64,000 nt of DNA. Source: Thalassovita mediterranea. GTDB taxonomy: Bacteria; Pseudomonadota; Alphaproteobacteria; Caulobacterales; Hyphomonadaceae. A program made the position numbers and the translations under genes. Positions 53,610-62,976 of this stretch are shown in pieces (positions within the stretch are counted from its first letter, which is position 1; each line of letters opens with the position of its first letter). The stretch is taken from positions 186,001 to 250,000 of the forward strand of contig CP080408.1 in assembly GCA_019448215.1 (NCBI GenBank), given 5' to 3'. Under the pieces are notes generated by a model, which saw only the letters and a program-made list of their open reading frames with translations, was not told where the DNA came from and ran no database searches.

Positions 53610-53707
53610 ATCTTGTCTCTCCCGGCTGAGGCCACGTGTGATAGCCCGCTTTGTACATAGTCACAGTCCGGTCTACAGTCGATTTGCCAGAATTCCAAAG
53701 GGTCTCA

Positions 53708-54502
53708 ATGTCTCAGACGGAACAAATTCAGGCGCTTGAGGCGCTGCGCGCCTGGTGGGCGGAGATGGGTGTGGAGGCCGATGAGGCAGAGATCCGCGCC
53801 CTGACCAAGGCTGCGCGCGCAAGACCTGACGCAGGGCCTGCCCCTGCGCAGACACGTGCCTTGCGCCGCATTCCGAAAGAGAAAGGCCATGAGGACTGGG
53901 TCGAGGAAGCGCGTAACCTTGCGAAAGCCGCGTCCAGCTTTGCCGAACTCAAGGCGGCCATTGAGGGATTTGATGGCTGCCTGCTCAAAGAGGCAGCGCG
54001 AACCGCTGCCTGCTTCGATGGGGTTGAGGGTGCCCCCGTCATGGTGATTGGCGAAGGCCCGGGCGCCGAAGAGGACAAGCAAGGCCTGCCATTCGTCGGG
54101 CGAGCGGGTCAGCTGCTGGACAGGATGCTTGGCGCAATCGGCCTGTCGCGCGCGACGAACACATTCATCACCAACGTCAATTACTGGCGCCCACCCGGCA
54201 ATCGGAACCCGACCGATGATGAACTGGCGCTGTGCCGTCCGTTCGTCGACCGGATGGTGGAGCTTGGCCAGCCAAAGCTGATCATCGCGGCCGGCGGTGT
54301 GTCTGCAAAGTCGCTGCTCAATGCCTCCATCGGCATCATGAAGCTGCGCGGCACCGAACAGACATTCGAGACGCCCGGTGGCTATTCAGGCCCCCTCTTC
54401 CCGATCTTCCATCCAGCCTTCCTGCTGCGCCGCCCTGAAGAAAAGAGCCGCGCCTGGCGAGACTTGCTGCAGATACAGGAACGGCTTGAGGGGCTGGGCT
54501 AG
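53708..54502 (+). CDS. family 4-like uracil-DNA glycosylase
   Basis: 264 residues from ATG at 53708; upstream ORF (TTG at 53651) lacks coding signal. The core reads VMVIGEGPGAEEDKQGLPFVGRAGQLLDRML (active-site GEGPGAEED), TNVNYWRPPGNRNPTDDE, then AAGGVSAKSLL and FPIFHPAFLLRR. It removes uracil from DNA, starting base-excision repair. Three cysteines are seen (FDGC, TAAC, LALC); whether they hold an Fe-S cluster as in thermophile family 4 enzymes is unsure. A strong terminator follows the gene. Confidence 0.9.
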   Translation: MSQTEQIQALEALRAWWAEMGVEADEAEIRALTKAARARPDAGPAPAQTRALRRIPKEKGHEDWVEEARNLAKAASSFAELKAAIEGFDGCLLKEAARTAACFDGVEGAPVMVIGEGPGAEEDKQGLPFVGRAGQLLDRMLGAIGLSRATNTFITNVNYWRPPGNRNPTDDELALCRPFVDRMVELGQPKLIIAAGGVSAKSLLNASIGIMKLRGTEQTFETPGGYSGPLFPIFHPAFLLRRPEEKSRAWRDLLQIQERLEGLG

Positions 54503-54533
54503 CTGACGGTGGAAGTTTCGTCCGCGCATTAAA

Positions 54534-54584
54534 AAACCCCGGAGCGCGAGGGAGGGGGAGGGGATGCGCTCCGGGGCTTTTTGA
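54534..54584 (+). terminator. intrinsic terminator of the uracil-DNA glycosylase gene with G-rich loop
   Basis: CCCCGGAGCGC..GCGCTCCGGGGC forms an 11-bp stem followed by TTTTTG. The loop is GAGGGAGGGGGAGGGGAT, unusually G-rich. A similar purine tract (GCGCGAGGGGGAGGG) follows at 54595-54609. Confidence 0.85.
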
Positions 54585-54682
54585 GAGGGTAAAGCGCGAG
54601 GGGGAGGGACGCTTCAGCCTCTTTTTGATGGACGTCCACCGGATGTGCGGTCCAGCTTCCTTGGGTGTCCCATCTGTCTAAT

Positions 54683-55159
54683 CTACTCTTCGAGCTTCTC
54701 TTCGGCTTTTTCCTCGACAAGCTCAATTTCGTCTGCCTTACGCTTCTTGAACGCAGCTCCCAGTTTTTCGTTCCCGTCCTTGCCGACAGTTTCTTTCGCG
54801 ACCGGGAAGACGTCGTTTTCTTCCTCTTCCATATGGTGCTCGTAACGGTCCTTGAGCTTCTTGAACTTGGTGAGCCAGGCAGGTGAGGACATGTCAGTGT
54901 CGTTCAGCTCTTCCATCAAATCGTCGAGCTCCTTGTGCTCGGCAACAGAGTGGCGCCCTTCCGGCTGGCCGTCTTCTGTGGCGATGAGCTTGGAATAGAA
55001 GGTCTCTTCCTCGGCTGCGGCGTGCGCGCTGACATCGTGGTAGAACTTGTCCCAGACGTCGCGGCGCATCTCATTGTCGCCGCTCGTGCTGGCGATGAGG
55101 TCGAGCATCTCGCGGTGCTTGTCGTGGTCTTTCTTCAGTGTCTCGTAGATCGTGGACAT
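54683..55159 (-). CDS. hemerythrin HHE-domain protein
   Basis: 158 residues from ATG at 55159, with GAAGGAAGAGGA upstream. Two HHE-type cation-binding helices pairs: TLKKDHDKHREML, SAHAAAEEETFYSKL, RHSVAEHKELDDLMEEL and RYEHHMEEEENDVFPV, with histidines and glutamates for a di-iron site. The C-terminal 35 residues are a charged Lys/Glu helix (KKRKADEIELVEEKAEEKLEE). Members sense or bind oxygen, NO or iron; here no specific role is shown. It diverges from the glycosyltransferase gene. Confidence 0.87.
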   Translation of the reverse strand: MSTIYETLKKDHDKHREMLDLIASTSGDNEMRRDVWDKFYHDVSAHAAAEEETFYSKLIATEDGQPEGRHSVAEHKELDDLMEELNDTDMSSPAWLTKFKKLKDRYEHHMEEEENDVFPVAKETVGKDGNEKLGAAFKKRKADEIELVEEKAEEKLEE

Positions 55160-55273
55160 GGTTGGTCCTCTTCCTTCGTGTTTCGAACACTGCTTAAACG
55201 CCAGTCTCAGGAAGCCGTTCCGCCAGTCGTGGCGCTGTTCGCGCGACAATTTGAACCTTGTCGAGATCTGCTC

Positions 55274-55957
55274 ATGCCAGCGCCTCTGTCCGTCATCATC
55301 CCGACCCTCAACGCCGCCGGTGAATTACCCCAATGCCTGGCGAGCCTGATGCCGGGCGCCGAGGCGGGCCTTATCCGCGAAGTCCTGTTGAGCGATGGCG
55401 GCTCCACCGATGCCACCGCAGAGATCGCCGACGCCGCTGGCGCATCAATGATTGAGAGCGAACCGGGACGCGGCAAGCAGCTGGCCGCTGGCGCAGAAGC
55501 CGCCCGAGGCGAGTGGCTCCTTTTCCTGCATGCCGATACCGCGTTGACCCGCGACTGGGTAGAGCGCGCGCGCGACCATATGGAGAATGCGGCGGGCAAA
55601 GCGGCCTATTTCACCCTCGCCTTCCGGTCTGATCATCCAATGGCGAAGCATGTCGCTGCGCGGGCCAACCAGCGCGCGAAACTGCTTGGCCTGCCCTATG
55701 GCGATCAGGGCCTGCTTCTGCCCCGCAGCCTGTATGAAGAGGTGGGCGGTTATCAGGACCTGCCTCTTATGGAAGATGTCGCGCTGGTGCGGGCGATTGG
55801 AAAGCGCAGGCTCCACATGCTCTCGGCCGAGGCGCGGACATCCGCCGCCAAGTATGAGCGTGATGGCTGGCGCAAGCGCAGCTGGAAGAATGCCTGGCTG
55901 ACCACACGTTACCTGCTTGGCGCCAGTCCGGAAAAGCTGGCAGCCGCCTATCGCTGA
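55274..55957 (+). CDS. family 2 glycosyltransferase (TIGR04283-like)
   Basis: 227 residues from ATG at 55274; longer frames overlap the hemerythrin gene. The GT-A fold is evident: LSVIIPTLNAAGELPQCLASL, VLLSDGGSTDATAEIA, EPGRGKQLAAGAEAARGEWLLFLHADTAL (DxD-type HAD) and YGDQGLLLPRSLYEEVGGY, PLMEDVALV. This subfamily, TIGR04283, is often next to a DUF2064 protein, as here. It was linked in annotations to arsenosugar or carotenoid-like glycans, but no direct proof applies here. Confidence 0.87.
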   Translation: MPAPLSVIIPTLNAAGELPQCLASLMPGAEAGLIREVLLSDGGSTDATAEIADAAGASMIESEPGRGKQLAAGAEAARGEWLLFLHADTALTRDWVERARDHMENAAGKAAYFTLAFRSDHPMAKHVAARANQRAKLLGLPYGDQGLLLPRSLYEEVGGYQDLPLMEDVALVRAIGKRRLHMLSAEARTSAAKYERDGWRKRSWKNAWLTTRYLLGASPEKLAAAYR

Positions 55958-55970
55958 GTATCGCCCCAGA

Positions 55971-56570
55971 ATGACAAGACCCACGCTTCTCATCTTCACC
56001 AAGGCTCCGCGCATCGGGGCCTCCAAGACCCGCCTCGCAGCAGATATTGGCCGGGTCGCTGCGCGCCGTATGGCCCGGAGCCTCACCGCACACACAATCA
56101 GTCAAAGCGAACACCCGGCATGGCACGCGCGCCTTATGGTCGACCCATCATCACTGATGTCATCCACACTTGGTGGGCTCTGGCCTGCCCGGCTCGAGCG
56201 GCGGACCCAGCGGGGCCGCTCGCTCGGTGAGCGCCTCACCCATGCCATGATGGAAGCCCCTCCCGGACCTGTCATCTTCATCGGGACGGACGCGCCAGGC
56301 CTTCGCACCGACCTGATACTGGAGGCGACCCGCAATCTCGGCCGACGCTCCGCCGTGTTCGGGCCCGCGCTCGATGGCGGCTTCTGGTTGTTTGGCATTT
56401 CGCGCGAGCTGCGCGGCCCATGTCTTTTTGAAGATGTCCGCTGGTCCAGTCCTCATGCGATGGAGGATGTGTGGAGCAATCTGCCAAATGAAGTGACTAT
56501 AACTTTATTACCGCAGCTGATCGACATAGATACACGGCGCGACTGGCAACTGTACAAACACAAGCATTGA
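55971..56570 (+). CDS. DUF2064 (TIGR04282) nucleotidyl/glycosyltransferase-like protein
   Basis: 199 residues from ATG at 55971, 13 bp after the glycosyltransferase. TLLIFTKAPRIGASKTRLAADIG (nucleotide-binding start), FIGTDAPGL (DxP) and AVFGPALDGGFWLFGI are DUF2064 hallmarks, reminiscent of CofC and MobA-type nucleotidyltransferases. It likely works with the adjoining GT2 enzyme on one sugar or small alcohol, judging from the conserved pairing. The last third is compact (DIDTRRDWQLYKHKH). Substrate unknown. Confidence 0.85.
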   Translation: MTRPTLLIFTKAPRIGASKTRLAADIGRVAARRMARSLTAHTISQSEHPAWHARLMVDPSSLMSSTLGGLWPARLERRTQRGRSLGERLTHAMMEAPPGPVIFIGTDAPGLRTDLILEATRNLGRRSAVFGPALDGGFWLFGISRELRGPCLFEDVRWSSPHAMEDVWSNLPNEVTITLLPQLIDIDTRRDWQLYKHKH

Positions 56571-56657
56571 GGCCGGGATGAACAGCTTTATTGATACAGG
56601 TTATCGACGCCACCTGCCAAATAGTTCCATGTCCCGGCCTATCGAAGAGGGTCCGCC

Positions 56658-57071
56658 ATGTACAAATTAGCTTATGTCAGTGTCGCCACGCGCACGCTGA
56701 CGTCTGTTGATCTTCAGAGTATTCTGGAAGCTGCAATCACCAGAAACCGCGATTGCAACATAACGGGCATTCTACTCTTTAACGGCACGAACTTCATGCA
56801 GGTCCTTGAAGGGCCGCAAGAAGAAGTCGAGAAGATCTTCGAAGACATCTGCAAGGATGAGCGCCACCGCAATGTGGTCGTCATCTACCGCGACCGCACG
56901 AGCGTGCGCGAGTTTGAAGAAGCCCCGATGCTTCTGCAGATCGTGCCGGCCTCGCACGGTGTCGCCCCTGACGGCATGACGATCACCAAGGATATTGCGC
57001 TGTTCCTGCCATCATCTCTGGCGCGCCATTTCCGCACCATCCTGGAAAGCTTCGACACACGCGGCGACTAG
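56658..57071 (+). CDS. BLUF-domain blue-light photosensor
   Basis: 137 residues. The first ~95 residues are a BLUF domain that binds FAD. Against AppA the flavin-contact residues map to Tyr6 (KLAYVS), Asn30 (ITRN) and Gln48 (FMQVLEG), all kept, so it should photocycle. The typical late Trp (AppA W104) is replaced by Pro in EEAPML, while the nearby Met is kept. A short C-terminal helix tail (SLARHFRTILES) follows, with no EAL or other output domain. It must signal through a partner. RBS GAGG lies upstream. No light-signalling partner is encoded beside it. Confidence 0.93.
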   Translation: MYKLAYVSVATRTLTSVDLQSILEAAITRNRDCNITGILLFNGTNFMQVLEGPQEEVEKIFEDICKDERHRNVVVIYRDRTSVREFEEAPMLLQIVPASHGVAPDGMTITKDIALFLPSSLARHFRTILESFDTRGD

Positions 57072-57160
57072 GCGGCTGACGCTGATTCGCCTGTGGATGG
57101 GCGCTTCATCGCGCCCATATTGTTCTTGTTTTGTTCTTTTTCTCATGGTTTCCTTCCCCC

Positions 57161-58294
57161 ATGAGACTGAACCAGAAACTTCCCCCGAAAGGCCGCGTCA
57201 CCAATCTCGACGTATCGCACAGCGCTGAGAGGCATGAGCATCGCGGGCGCGGCGCCATCTCCAACCAGACGGGCCGTTTCGAGCGCGAGACACGCGACGC
57301 CTTTGATGATGGCTGGGGCACGATCGAGGACAGCGCCGCACGTCTCGATACGACACTCACCCGCGAGAGCGCGCGCACGATCATCACCTATAACCGCTCG
57401 CCGGACATTTCCTTCGACCGGACGATCAATCCCTATCGGGGATGCGAGCATGGCTGTGTCTATTGTTTTGCACGGCCCACCCATGCCTATCACGGCCTGT
57501 CAGCGGGCCTGGACTTCGAAAGCAGGCTCTTCTTCAAGCCGGAAGGCCCTGCCCTTCTGCGCAAGGAATTGTCGCGCCCGTCCTATGTCCCGCGGCCTAT
57601 CGCGCTTGGCATGAATACCGATGCCTACCAGCCGGTGGAGCGACAGCTGAAGCTGACACGCACCTTCCTGGAAATCCTGTCAGAGCATAATCACCCGGTC
57701 ACCTTGCTGACCAAGTCAGCGCTGATCCAGCGCGACATCGACCTTATCGCGCCAATGGCAGAGAAAGGACTCGCCCGGGTTGGCGTGTCGCTGACGACGC
57801 TAGACCCCCGGCTTGCGCGCCTGATGGAGCCGCGCGCAGCGGCGCCCTATCGCAGGCTGCAGACCATATCAGCGCTGACAGAAGCGGGCATCCCGATCAT
57901 CGCGATGACGGCTCCGATCATCCCGGCCCTTAATGAGCCGGAGATGGAAGACCTTCTTGAAGCGGCCGCCGAGAATGGCGCCTCCAGCGCGGGCTATGTC
58001 GTGCTCCGCCTGCCGTTTGAGCTGAAGGACATCTTCCATGAATGGCTGGCAGAACATTATCCGGACCGCGCGGCAAAAGTGATCAACACACTGCGCGATA
58101 TGCGCGGCGGTCAGGACTATGATTCAAACTGGTTCGAGCGGGGGCGCGGACGCGGGGTCCACGCCCAGATCATTTCCCAGCGCTTCAAAAAAGCCGCGCG
58201 ACGGCTCGGTCTTGATGAGGCTCGCCCTCGCCTGCGCACCGATCTTTTCCGCCCACCAGAGCCGCCGAGCGGGCAGATGCGGTTGGCTTTCTGA
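57161..58294 (+). CDS. PA0069-family radical SAM protein
   Basis: 377 residues from ATG at 57161; the frame opens earlier at 57131 with a hydrophobic stretch lacking support. Cluster motif YRGCEHGCVYCFARPTHAY gives CxxxCxxC for the [4Fe-4S] cluster. ALGMNTDAYQPVERQLKLTR, TLLTKSALIQRDIDL and GVSLTTLDPRLARLMEP follow, as in the spore photoproduct lyase-like SPASM-less group. The reaction is unknown. It is next to a BLUF photosensor; a light-related repair link is tempting but not shown. Confidence 0.9.
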   Translation: MRLNQKLPPKGRVTNLDVSHSAERHEHRGRGAISNQTGRFERETRDAFDDGWGTIEDSAARLDTTLTRESARTIITYNRSPDISFDRTINPYRGCEHGCVYCFARPTHAYHGLSAGLDFESRLFFKPEGPALLRKELSRPSYVPRPIALGMNTDAYQPVERQLKLTRTFLEILSEHNHPVTLLTKSALIQRDIDLIAPMAEKGLARVGVSLTTLDPRLARLMEPRAAAPYRRLQTISALTEAGIPIIAMTAPIIPALNEPEMEDLLEAAAENGASSAGYVVLRLPFELKDIFHEWLAEHYPDRAAKVINTLRDMRGGQDYDSNWFERGRGRGVHAQIISQRFKKAARRLGLDEARPRLRTDLFRPPEPPSGQMRLAF

Positions 58295-58321
58295 AAAACG
58301 TCTGCGCACGGGCGGGTGGGC

Positions 58322-59477
<1,156 letters not shown>

Positions 59478-59555
59478 GCTCTTACCTCAATGGTCATAGC
59501 CTAAGGGAAGACCCTGCCTTGCCGCAGGCGCCCGGATCGTGTCGAAAGACAAGGT

Positions 59556-61298
59556 ATGGGACACGAAGGTCAGGAAATCTTCCTGAAGGACATGCTCGTA
59601 TTTCTGTTCGCCGCTGGCATCATCGTGCCAGCGCTGCGATTGGTGCGCGTGCCTGCGGTGGCTGGTTTCCTGATCGCTGGCGTGGTGCTTGGCCCCTATG
59701 GCCTCGGCACGCTGGAAGACCTCTGGGCCCCGGTCCGGTTCATCACTGTCGGTGAGCCAGAAGCCGCAGCGCCATTTGCTGAGCTTGGCATTCTCTTCCT
59801 TCTCTTCCTGATCGGGCTGGAGCTTTCCTTCGAGAAGCTCTGGCGCATGAAGGACGCCGTCTTTGGCGCGGGCGCGCTGCAGTCGGTGGCGAGCGCTATC
59901 GCCATCGGCGTCGCTCTGTGGCTGATCGGGCTTGAGCCTGCTGCAGCGGCCATTATTGGCCTCGCGCTCGCGCTTTCCTCCACCGCCATCGTAATGCAGA
60001 CACTGACCAGTGAGCACCGAGCGACCGGCCCAACGGGCAAGGCAGCGCTAGGCGTACTGCTCTTTCAGGACATCCTTGTCGCGCCGATCCTCATCCTGAT
60101 CAGCTTCCTGTCTGCCGAAAGCGGCGGCAGCCTTGCAGGCGACGTGCTGCGCGCGCTCGGTGAAGGCCTTCTCGCTCTCGTTGTCATTGTCGCGATTGGC
60201 CGCTTTGCCGTGCGCCCGGTCTTCAGGCTGGCAGCGCAGGCAGGCGGGCGCGACTTCCTGATGGCCGTCACGCTTTTCACCGTCATTGGCGCGGCCGTGA
60301 TCACCGCGTCTGCCGGTTTGTCAGTAGCTCTCGGCGCGTTCCTTGCGGGCCTCCTGCTCGGTGAGACAGAGTTTCGCCACCAGACCGAAGTCGATCTCGA
60401 CCCGTTCAAGGGGCTGCTCCTTGGTATCTTCTTCATGACGGTCGGGATGAGCATCGACCTCGCTGTCATCGTAGAGCTCGCCCCGCTCGTGCTTGGAGGC
60501 CTCGCGGCGATGCTGGCCCTCAAGCTCGCGATTGCATGGACCAGTACGCGCCTCTTCGGGGCAGCCCGGCCTGTTGCCACCGAGGCCGCGTTCCTGCTCG
60601 CCCCAGCAGGTGAGTTCGCCTTCGTCGTGATGGCATCTGCGACCGCCGCTGGCCTGCTCACTTCTCAGCAGGCGACGCCGGTTACCGCGATTGCAGGCCT
60701 ATCAATGCTGCTAATTCCGGCCACCTCACGGCTGGGACAGATTCTCGCGAAGCGCTTTGAGCCTGTGAAGCCCGCACATGAGCCAGAGCAGCAAAGCTTT
60801 GAACGCCTGGACGGCCACGTGATTATCGCGGGCTTCGGCCGGGTCGGGCGGACGATTGCGCGCGTCCTGTCAGAGGCCAATACCGATATCGTGATCGTCG
60901 AGCGCGACCCGTCACTTGTCCGAAATGGGCGTCGGGAAGGCTGGCAGGTCTCCATCGGCGATGCGGGACGGCCTGAAATGCTCGAAGCAGCGGGGCTTGC
61001 CGGGGCGTCGATGGTGGTTGTCACTGTCGATAACGCCGCCAGCGCACGCCAGATGGTGGAAGCGGTGCGCAAGAAGCGCCCTGCCCTTCCCATCATGGTG
61101 CGGGCCCGCGACGCGGAACATGGGCGAGAGCTGGAAGCCGCCGGTGCGACCTATGTCATCCCGGACGCGATCGAGGCTGCCCTGCAGCTCTCCGGCCGAG
61201 TGCTCGAAGAATTTGGTTACGCCAATGAGACCGTACGAGACCTTCTCGCTGCGGAGCGGGACGAGGCCTATCGGGCTGGCACTCGCGAAACATCATGA
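59556..61298 (+). CDS. CPA2-type cation:proton antiporter with RCK (TrkA-N) domain, KefB-like
   Basis: 580 residues. About twelve membrane helices in the first 390 residues: GFLIAGVVLGPYGLG, GILFLLFLIGLELSF, ALALSSTAIVMQTL, LLFQDILVAPILI (Asp-containing ion site), VALGAFLAGLLLGETEF and FMTVGMSIDL. From residue ~415 an NAD-binding RCK domain: HVIIAGFGRVGRTIARVLSE (GxGxxG), then VIVERDPSLV and DAGRPEMLEAAGL. It exchanges K+ or Na+ for protons, gated by NAD(H) or glutathione adducts. Its 3' end converges onto mutY with six bases of overlap. Confidence 0.93.
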   Translation: MGHEGQEIFLKDMLVFLFAAGIIVPALRLVRVPAVAGFLIAGVVLGPYGLGTLEDLWAPVRFITVGEPEAAAPFAELGILFLLFLIGLELSFEKLWRMKDAVFGAGALQSVASAIAIGVALWLIGLEPAAAAIIGLALALSSTAIVMQTLTSEHRATGPTGKAALGVLLFQDILVAPILILISFLSAESGGSLAGDVLRALGEGLLALVVIVAIGRFAVRPVFRLAAQAGGRDFLMAVTLFTVIGAAVITASAGLSVALGAFLAGLLLGETEFRHQTEVDLDPFKGLLLGIFFMTVGMSIDLAVIVELAPLVLGGLAAMLALKLAIAWTSTRLFGAARPVATEAAFLLAPAGEFAFVVMASATAAGLLTSQQATPVTAIAGLSMLLIPATSRLGQILAKRFEPVKPAHEPEQQSFERLDGHVIIAGFGRVGRTIARVLSEANTDIVIVERDPSLVRNGRREGWQVSIGDAGRPEMLEAAGLAGASMVVVTVDNAASARQMVEAVRKKRPALPIMVRARDAEHGRELEAAGATYVIPDAIEAALQLSGRVLEEFGYANETVRDLLAAERDEAYRAGTRETS

Positions 61299-62354
61299 GG
61301 CAAGCTTCAGCGCTTTCCTGAAAACACTCGGCAGGGCATCTGCGACCGTGTCCGCGTCGCGCAGCTCATATCCGTCCGGAGACGCGCCTTCCGCCTGCAC
61401 GGTGAGCACTTTCAGGCGCAGTTCGAAATGGGTGAAGACGTGTTTGACCTCACCGATCTCCTGCGCGCCCTTTACCCATTCCAGCCGGGCAGCTGCTCCG
61501 TCCTCGCGCCAGTCCGTCGTCGGAAGGCCGAGCATGCCGCCAAGCAACCCCTGCGGCGGCCGTGTCTCCACAGCGACGCCTGATGCCCCGCGCACGATAT
61601 AGACTTCGCCGAACCTGACCGGCTTGGCCTTCTTGGCGGGTTTGATGGGATAGCGCTCTGGCTCGCCTTCCGCATGCGCCGCGCACCACGCCCGCAAAGG
61701 ACAGATCAGGCAGTTGGGGCGTTTTGGTGTGCAAATGGTGGCGCCGAGGTCCATCAGGGCTTCTGCGAACTCCCCAGGCCTGTCTGCCGGAACAAGCTCA
61801 CCCACCAGGTCCGCGATGCGCCGCTTCTCGTCTTTCCACTCACCCTTTGCGGCGAGGATGCGCGCGAAGACGCGGTCGACATTGCCATCGACGGCGGCGG
61901 CGCGCTGATTGAAGGCCAGCGCTGCGACGGCCCCGGCGGTGTAAGGGCCGATGCCCGGCAGTTCCCGAAGACCCGCCTCTGTCCGCGGCCAGCTGCCCCG
62001 CGCAGCGACTTCGCGCGCGCATTTCAGGAGGTTGCGGGCACGGGCGTAATAGCCAAGGCCCGCCCAAGCCGCCATGACGTCCCCATCTTCAGCTGAGGCA
62101 AGCGCTTCTACCGTGGGCCATGTCCGGGTGAATGCTTCGAAATACCCAGCAGCATGCGGCACTGTGGTCTGCTGCAGCATGATCTCCGCCAGCCAGACAC
62201 GGTAAGGATCCGGCACGACGCCTCGGCTGCGCTCACCCGGGCCAATCCGCCAGGGCAGCGTGCGCGCATGACGCCCATACCAGTCAAGAAGTGCATCAGG
62301 CAGCCCGTCAAAGCGCGCGCCAGCCGCAGAAGCGGCCTTTTCTCGTTTCGCCAT
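61293..62354 (-). CDS. mutY: adenine DNA glycosylase MutY
   Basis: 353 residues from ATG at 62354; the much longer frame to 62669 runs antisense through dciA and is rejected. Motifs: LPWR, EIMLQQTTVPHAAGYFEAF (catalytic Glu), the helix-hairpin-helix LPGIGPYTAGAVAALAFNQRAAAVDGNV with the catalytic Asp, and the iron-sulfur loop CTPKRPNCLICPLRAWC (C-x6-C-x2-C-x5-C). A NUDIX-like C-terminal domain binds 8-oxoG. It removes adenine opposite 8-oxoguanine. It starts 19 bp from the divergent dciA start. Confidence 0.95.
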   Translation of the reverse strand: MAKREKAASAAGARFDGLPDALLDWYGRHARTLPWRIGPGERSRGVVPDPYRVWLAEIMLQQTTVPHAAGYFEAFTRTWPTVEALASAEDGDVMAAWAGLGYYARARNLLKCAREVAARGSWPRTEAGLRELPGIGPYTAGAVAALAFNQRAAAVDGNVDRVFARILAAKGEWKDEKRRIADLVGELVPADRPGEFAEALMDLGATICTPKRPNCLICPLRAWCAAHAEGEPERYPIKPAKKAKPVRFGEVYIVRGASGVAVETRPPQGLLGGMLGLPTTDWREDGAAARLEWVKGAQEIGEVKHVFTHFELRLKVLTVQAEGASPDGYELRDADTVADALPSVFRKALKLAS

Positions 62355-62373
62355 GCAGGGCACAATCACGTTC

Positions 62374-62940
62374 ATGGTGATGAGATCAAGCCTCGACCCG
62401 CTGGAAGAAGCCCGTGCCCGGATCAGGCTGCGCCATGCCCGCGCCAAACCGGTTGCCCCGGCCCCGAAAACCATCGGCACACTCAGCCAGCGCATCACCC
62501 GCGACCGCGTGCCCGACAAGGGCCCGGCCATTGGCCGGCTAAAGCTGATCTGGGCCGAGACCGTCGGCGCGCAGATCGCACGGGTTTGTGAGCCAGAAAA
62601 AGTCGGCTCCGGCGGCAAAGGCAAGGGGCGCGTGCTCACCGTGACCTGCATCCCGGCAGCGTCTACCATGATCCAGCATCAGAGCGAGCTGATCCGCCAG
62701 CGCGTTTCTGTTGCACTGGGCGGCGATATCTCCGAAATCCGCATCAAGCAGGGACCGCTTGCGCGCCAGCCTGCCACGAAGCCTGTGCGTAACCGCCGTC
62801 CCCTCACAGTCGAGGAGCGCGCTGCGCTGGAGGCTTCAGTCGCAAAGATAGAAGACCGCGCCTTGCGAGAGGCAGTTTTGGCGCTGGGCGAAGCTGTGCT
62901 AGCGAGCGATGAGACAAATAATTTGCCGGATCAGACTTGA
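62374..62940 (+). CDS. dciA: DUF721 / DciA replicative helicase loader
   Basis: 188 residues from ATG at 62374 (62353 and 62380 are alternatives). DUF721 proteins are ancestral DnaB-helicase loaders. The core starts at LSQRITRDRVPDKGPAIGRLKLIWAETVGAQIARV, followed by GRVLTVTCIPAASTMIQHQSELIRQRVSVALG, and a basic linker then a helical C-terminus. Basic residues fit DNA and DnaB contact. It diverges from mutY with only 19 bp between start codons, so promoters must overlap the coding or be shared. It is upstream of dsbA-like and smc. Confidence 0.85.
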   Translation: MVMRSSLDPLEEARARIRLRHARAKPVAPAPKTIGTLSQRITRDRVPDKGPAIGRLKLIWAETVGAQIARVCEPEKVGSGGKGKGRVLTVTCIPAASTMIQHQSELIRQRVSVALGGDISEIRIKQGPLARQPATKPVRNRRPLTVEERAALEASVAKIEDRALREAVLALGEAVLASDETNNLPDQT

Positions 62941-62976
62941 CCGGCCCTGACCTACCAATCCTGAAGAGAAGAAGTC

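Noticed and set aside
54935-55273. N-terminal extension of the glycosyltransferase frame
   Set aside because: It is antisense to the hemerythrin gene and without GT2 similarity; the ATG at 55274 gives the family start.
61293-62669. 458-residue version of MutY
   Set aside because: The first 105 residues are antisense to dciA, with shadow-like composition, and family MutY begins at the ATG at 62354.
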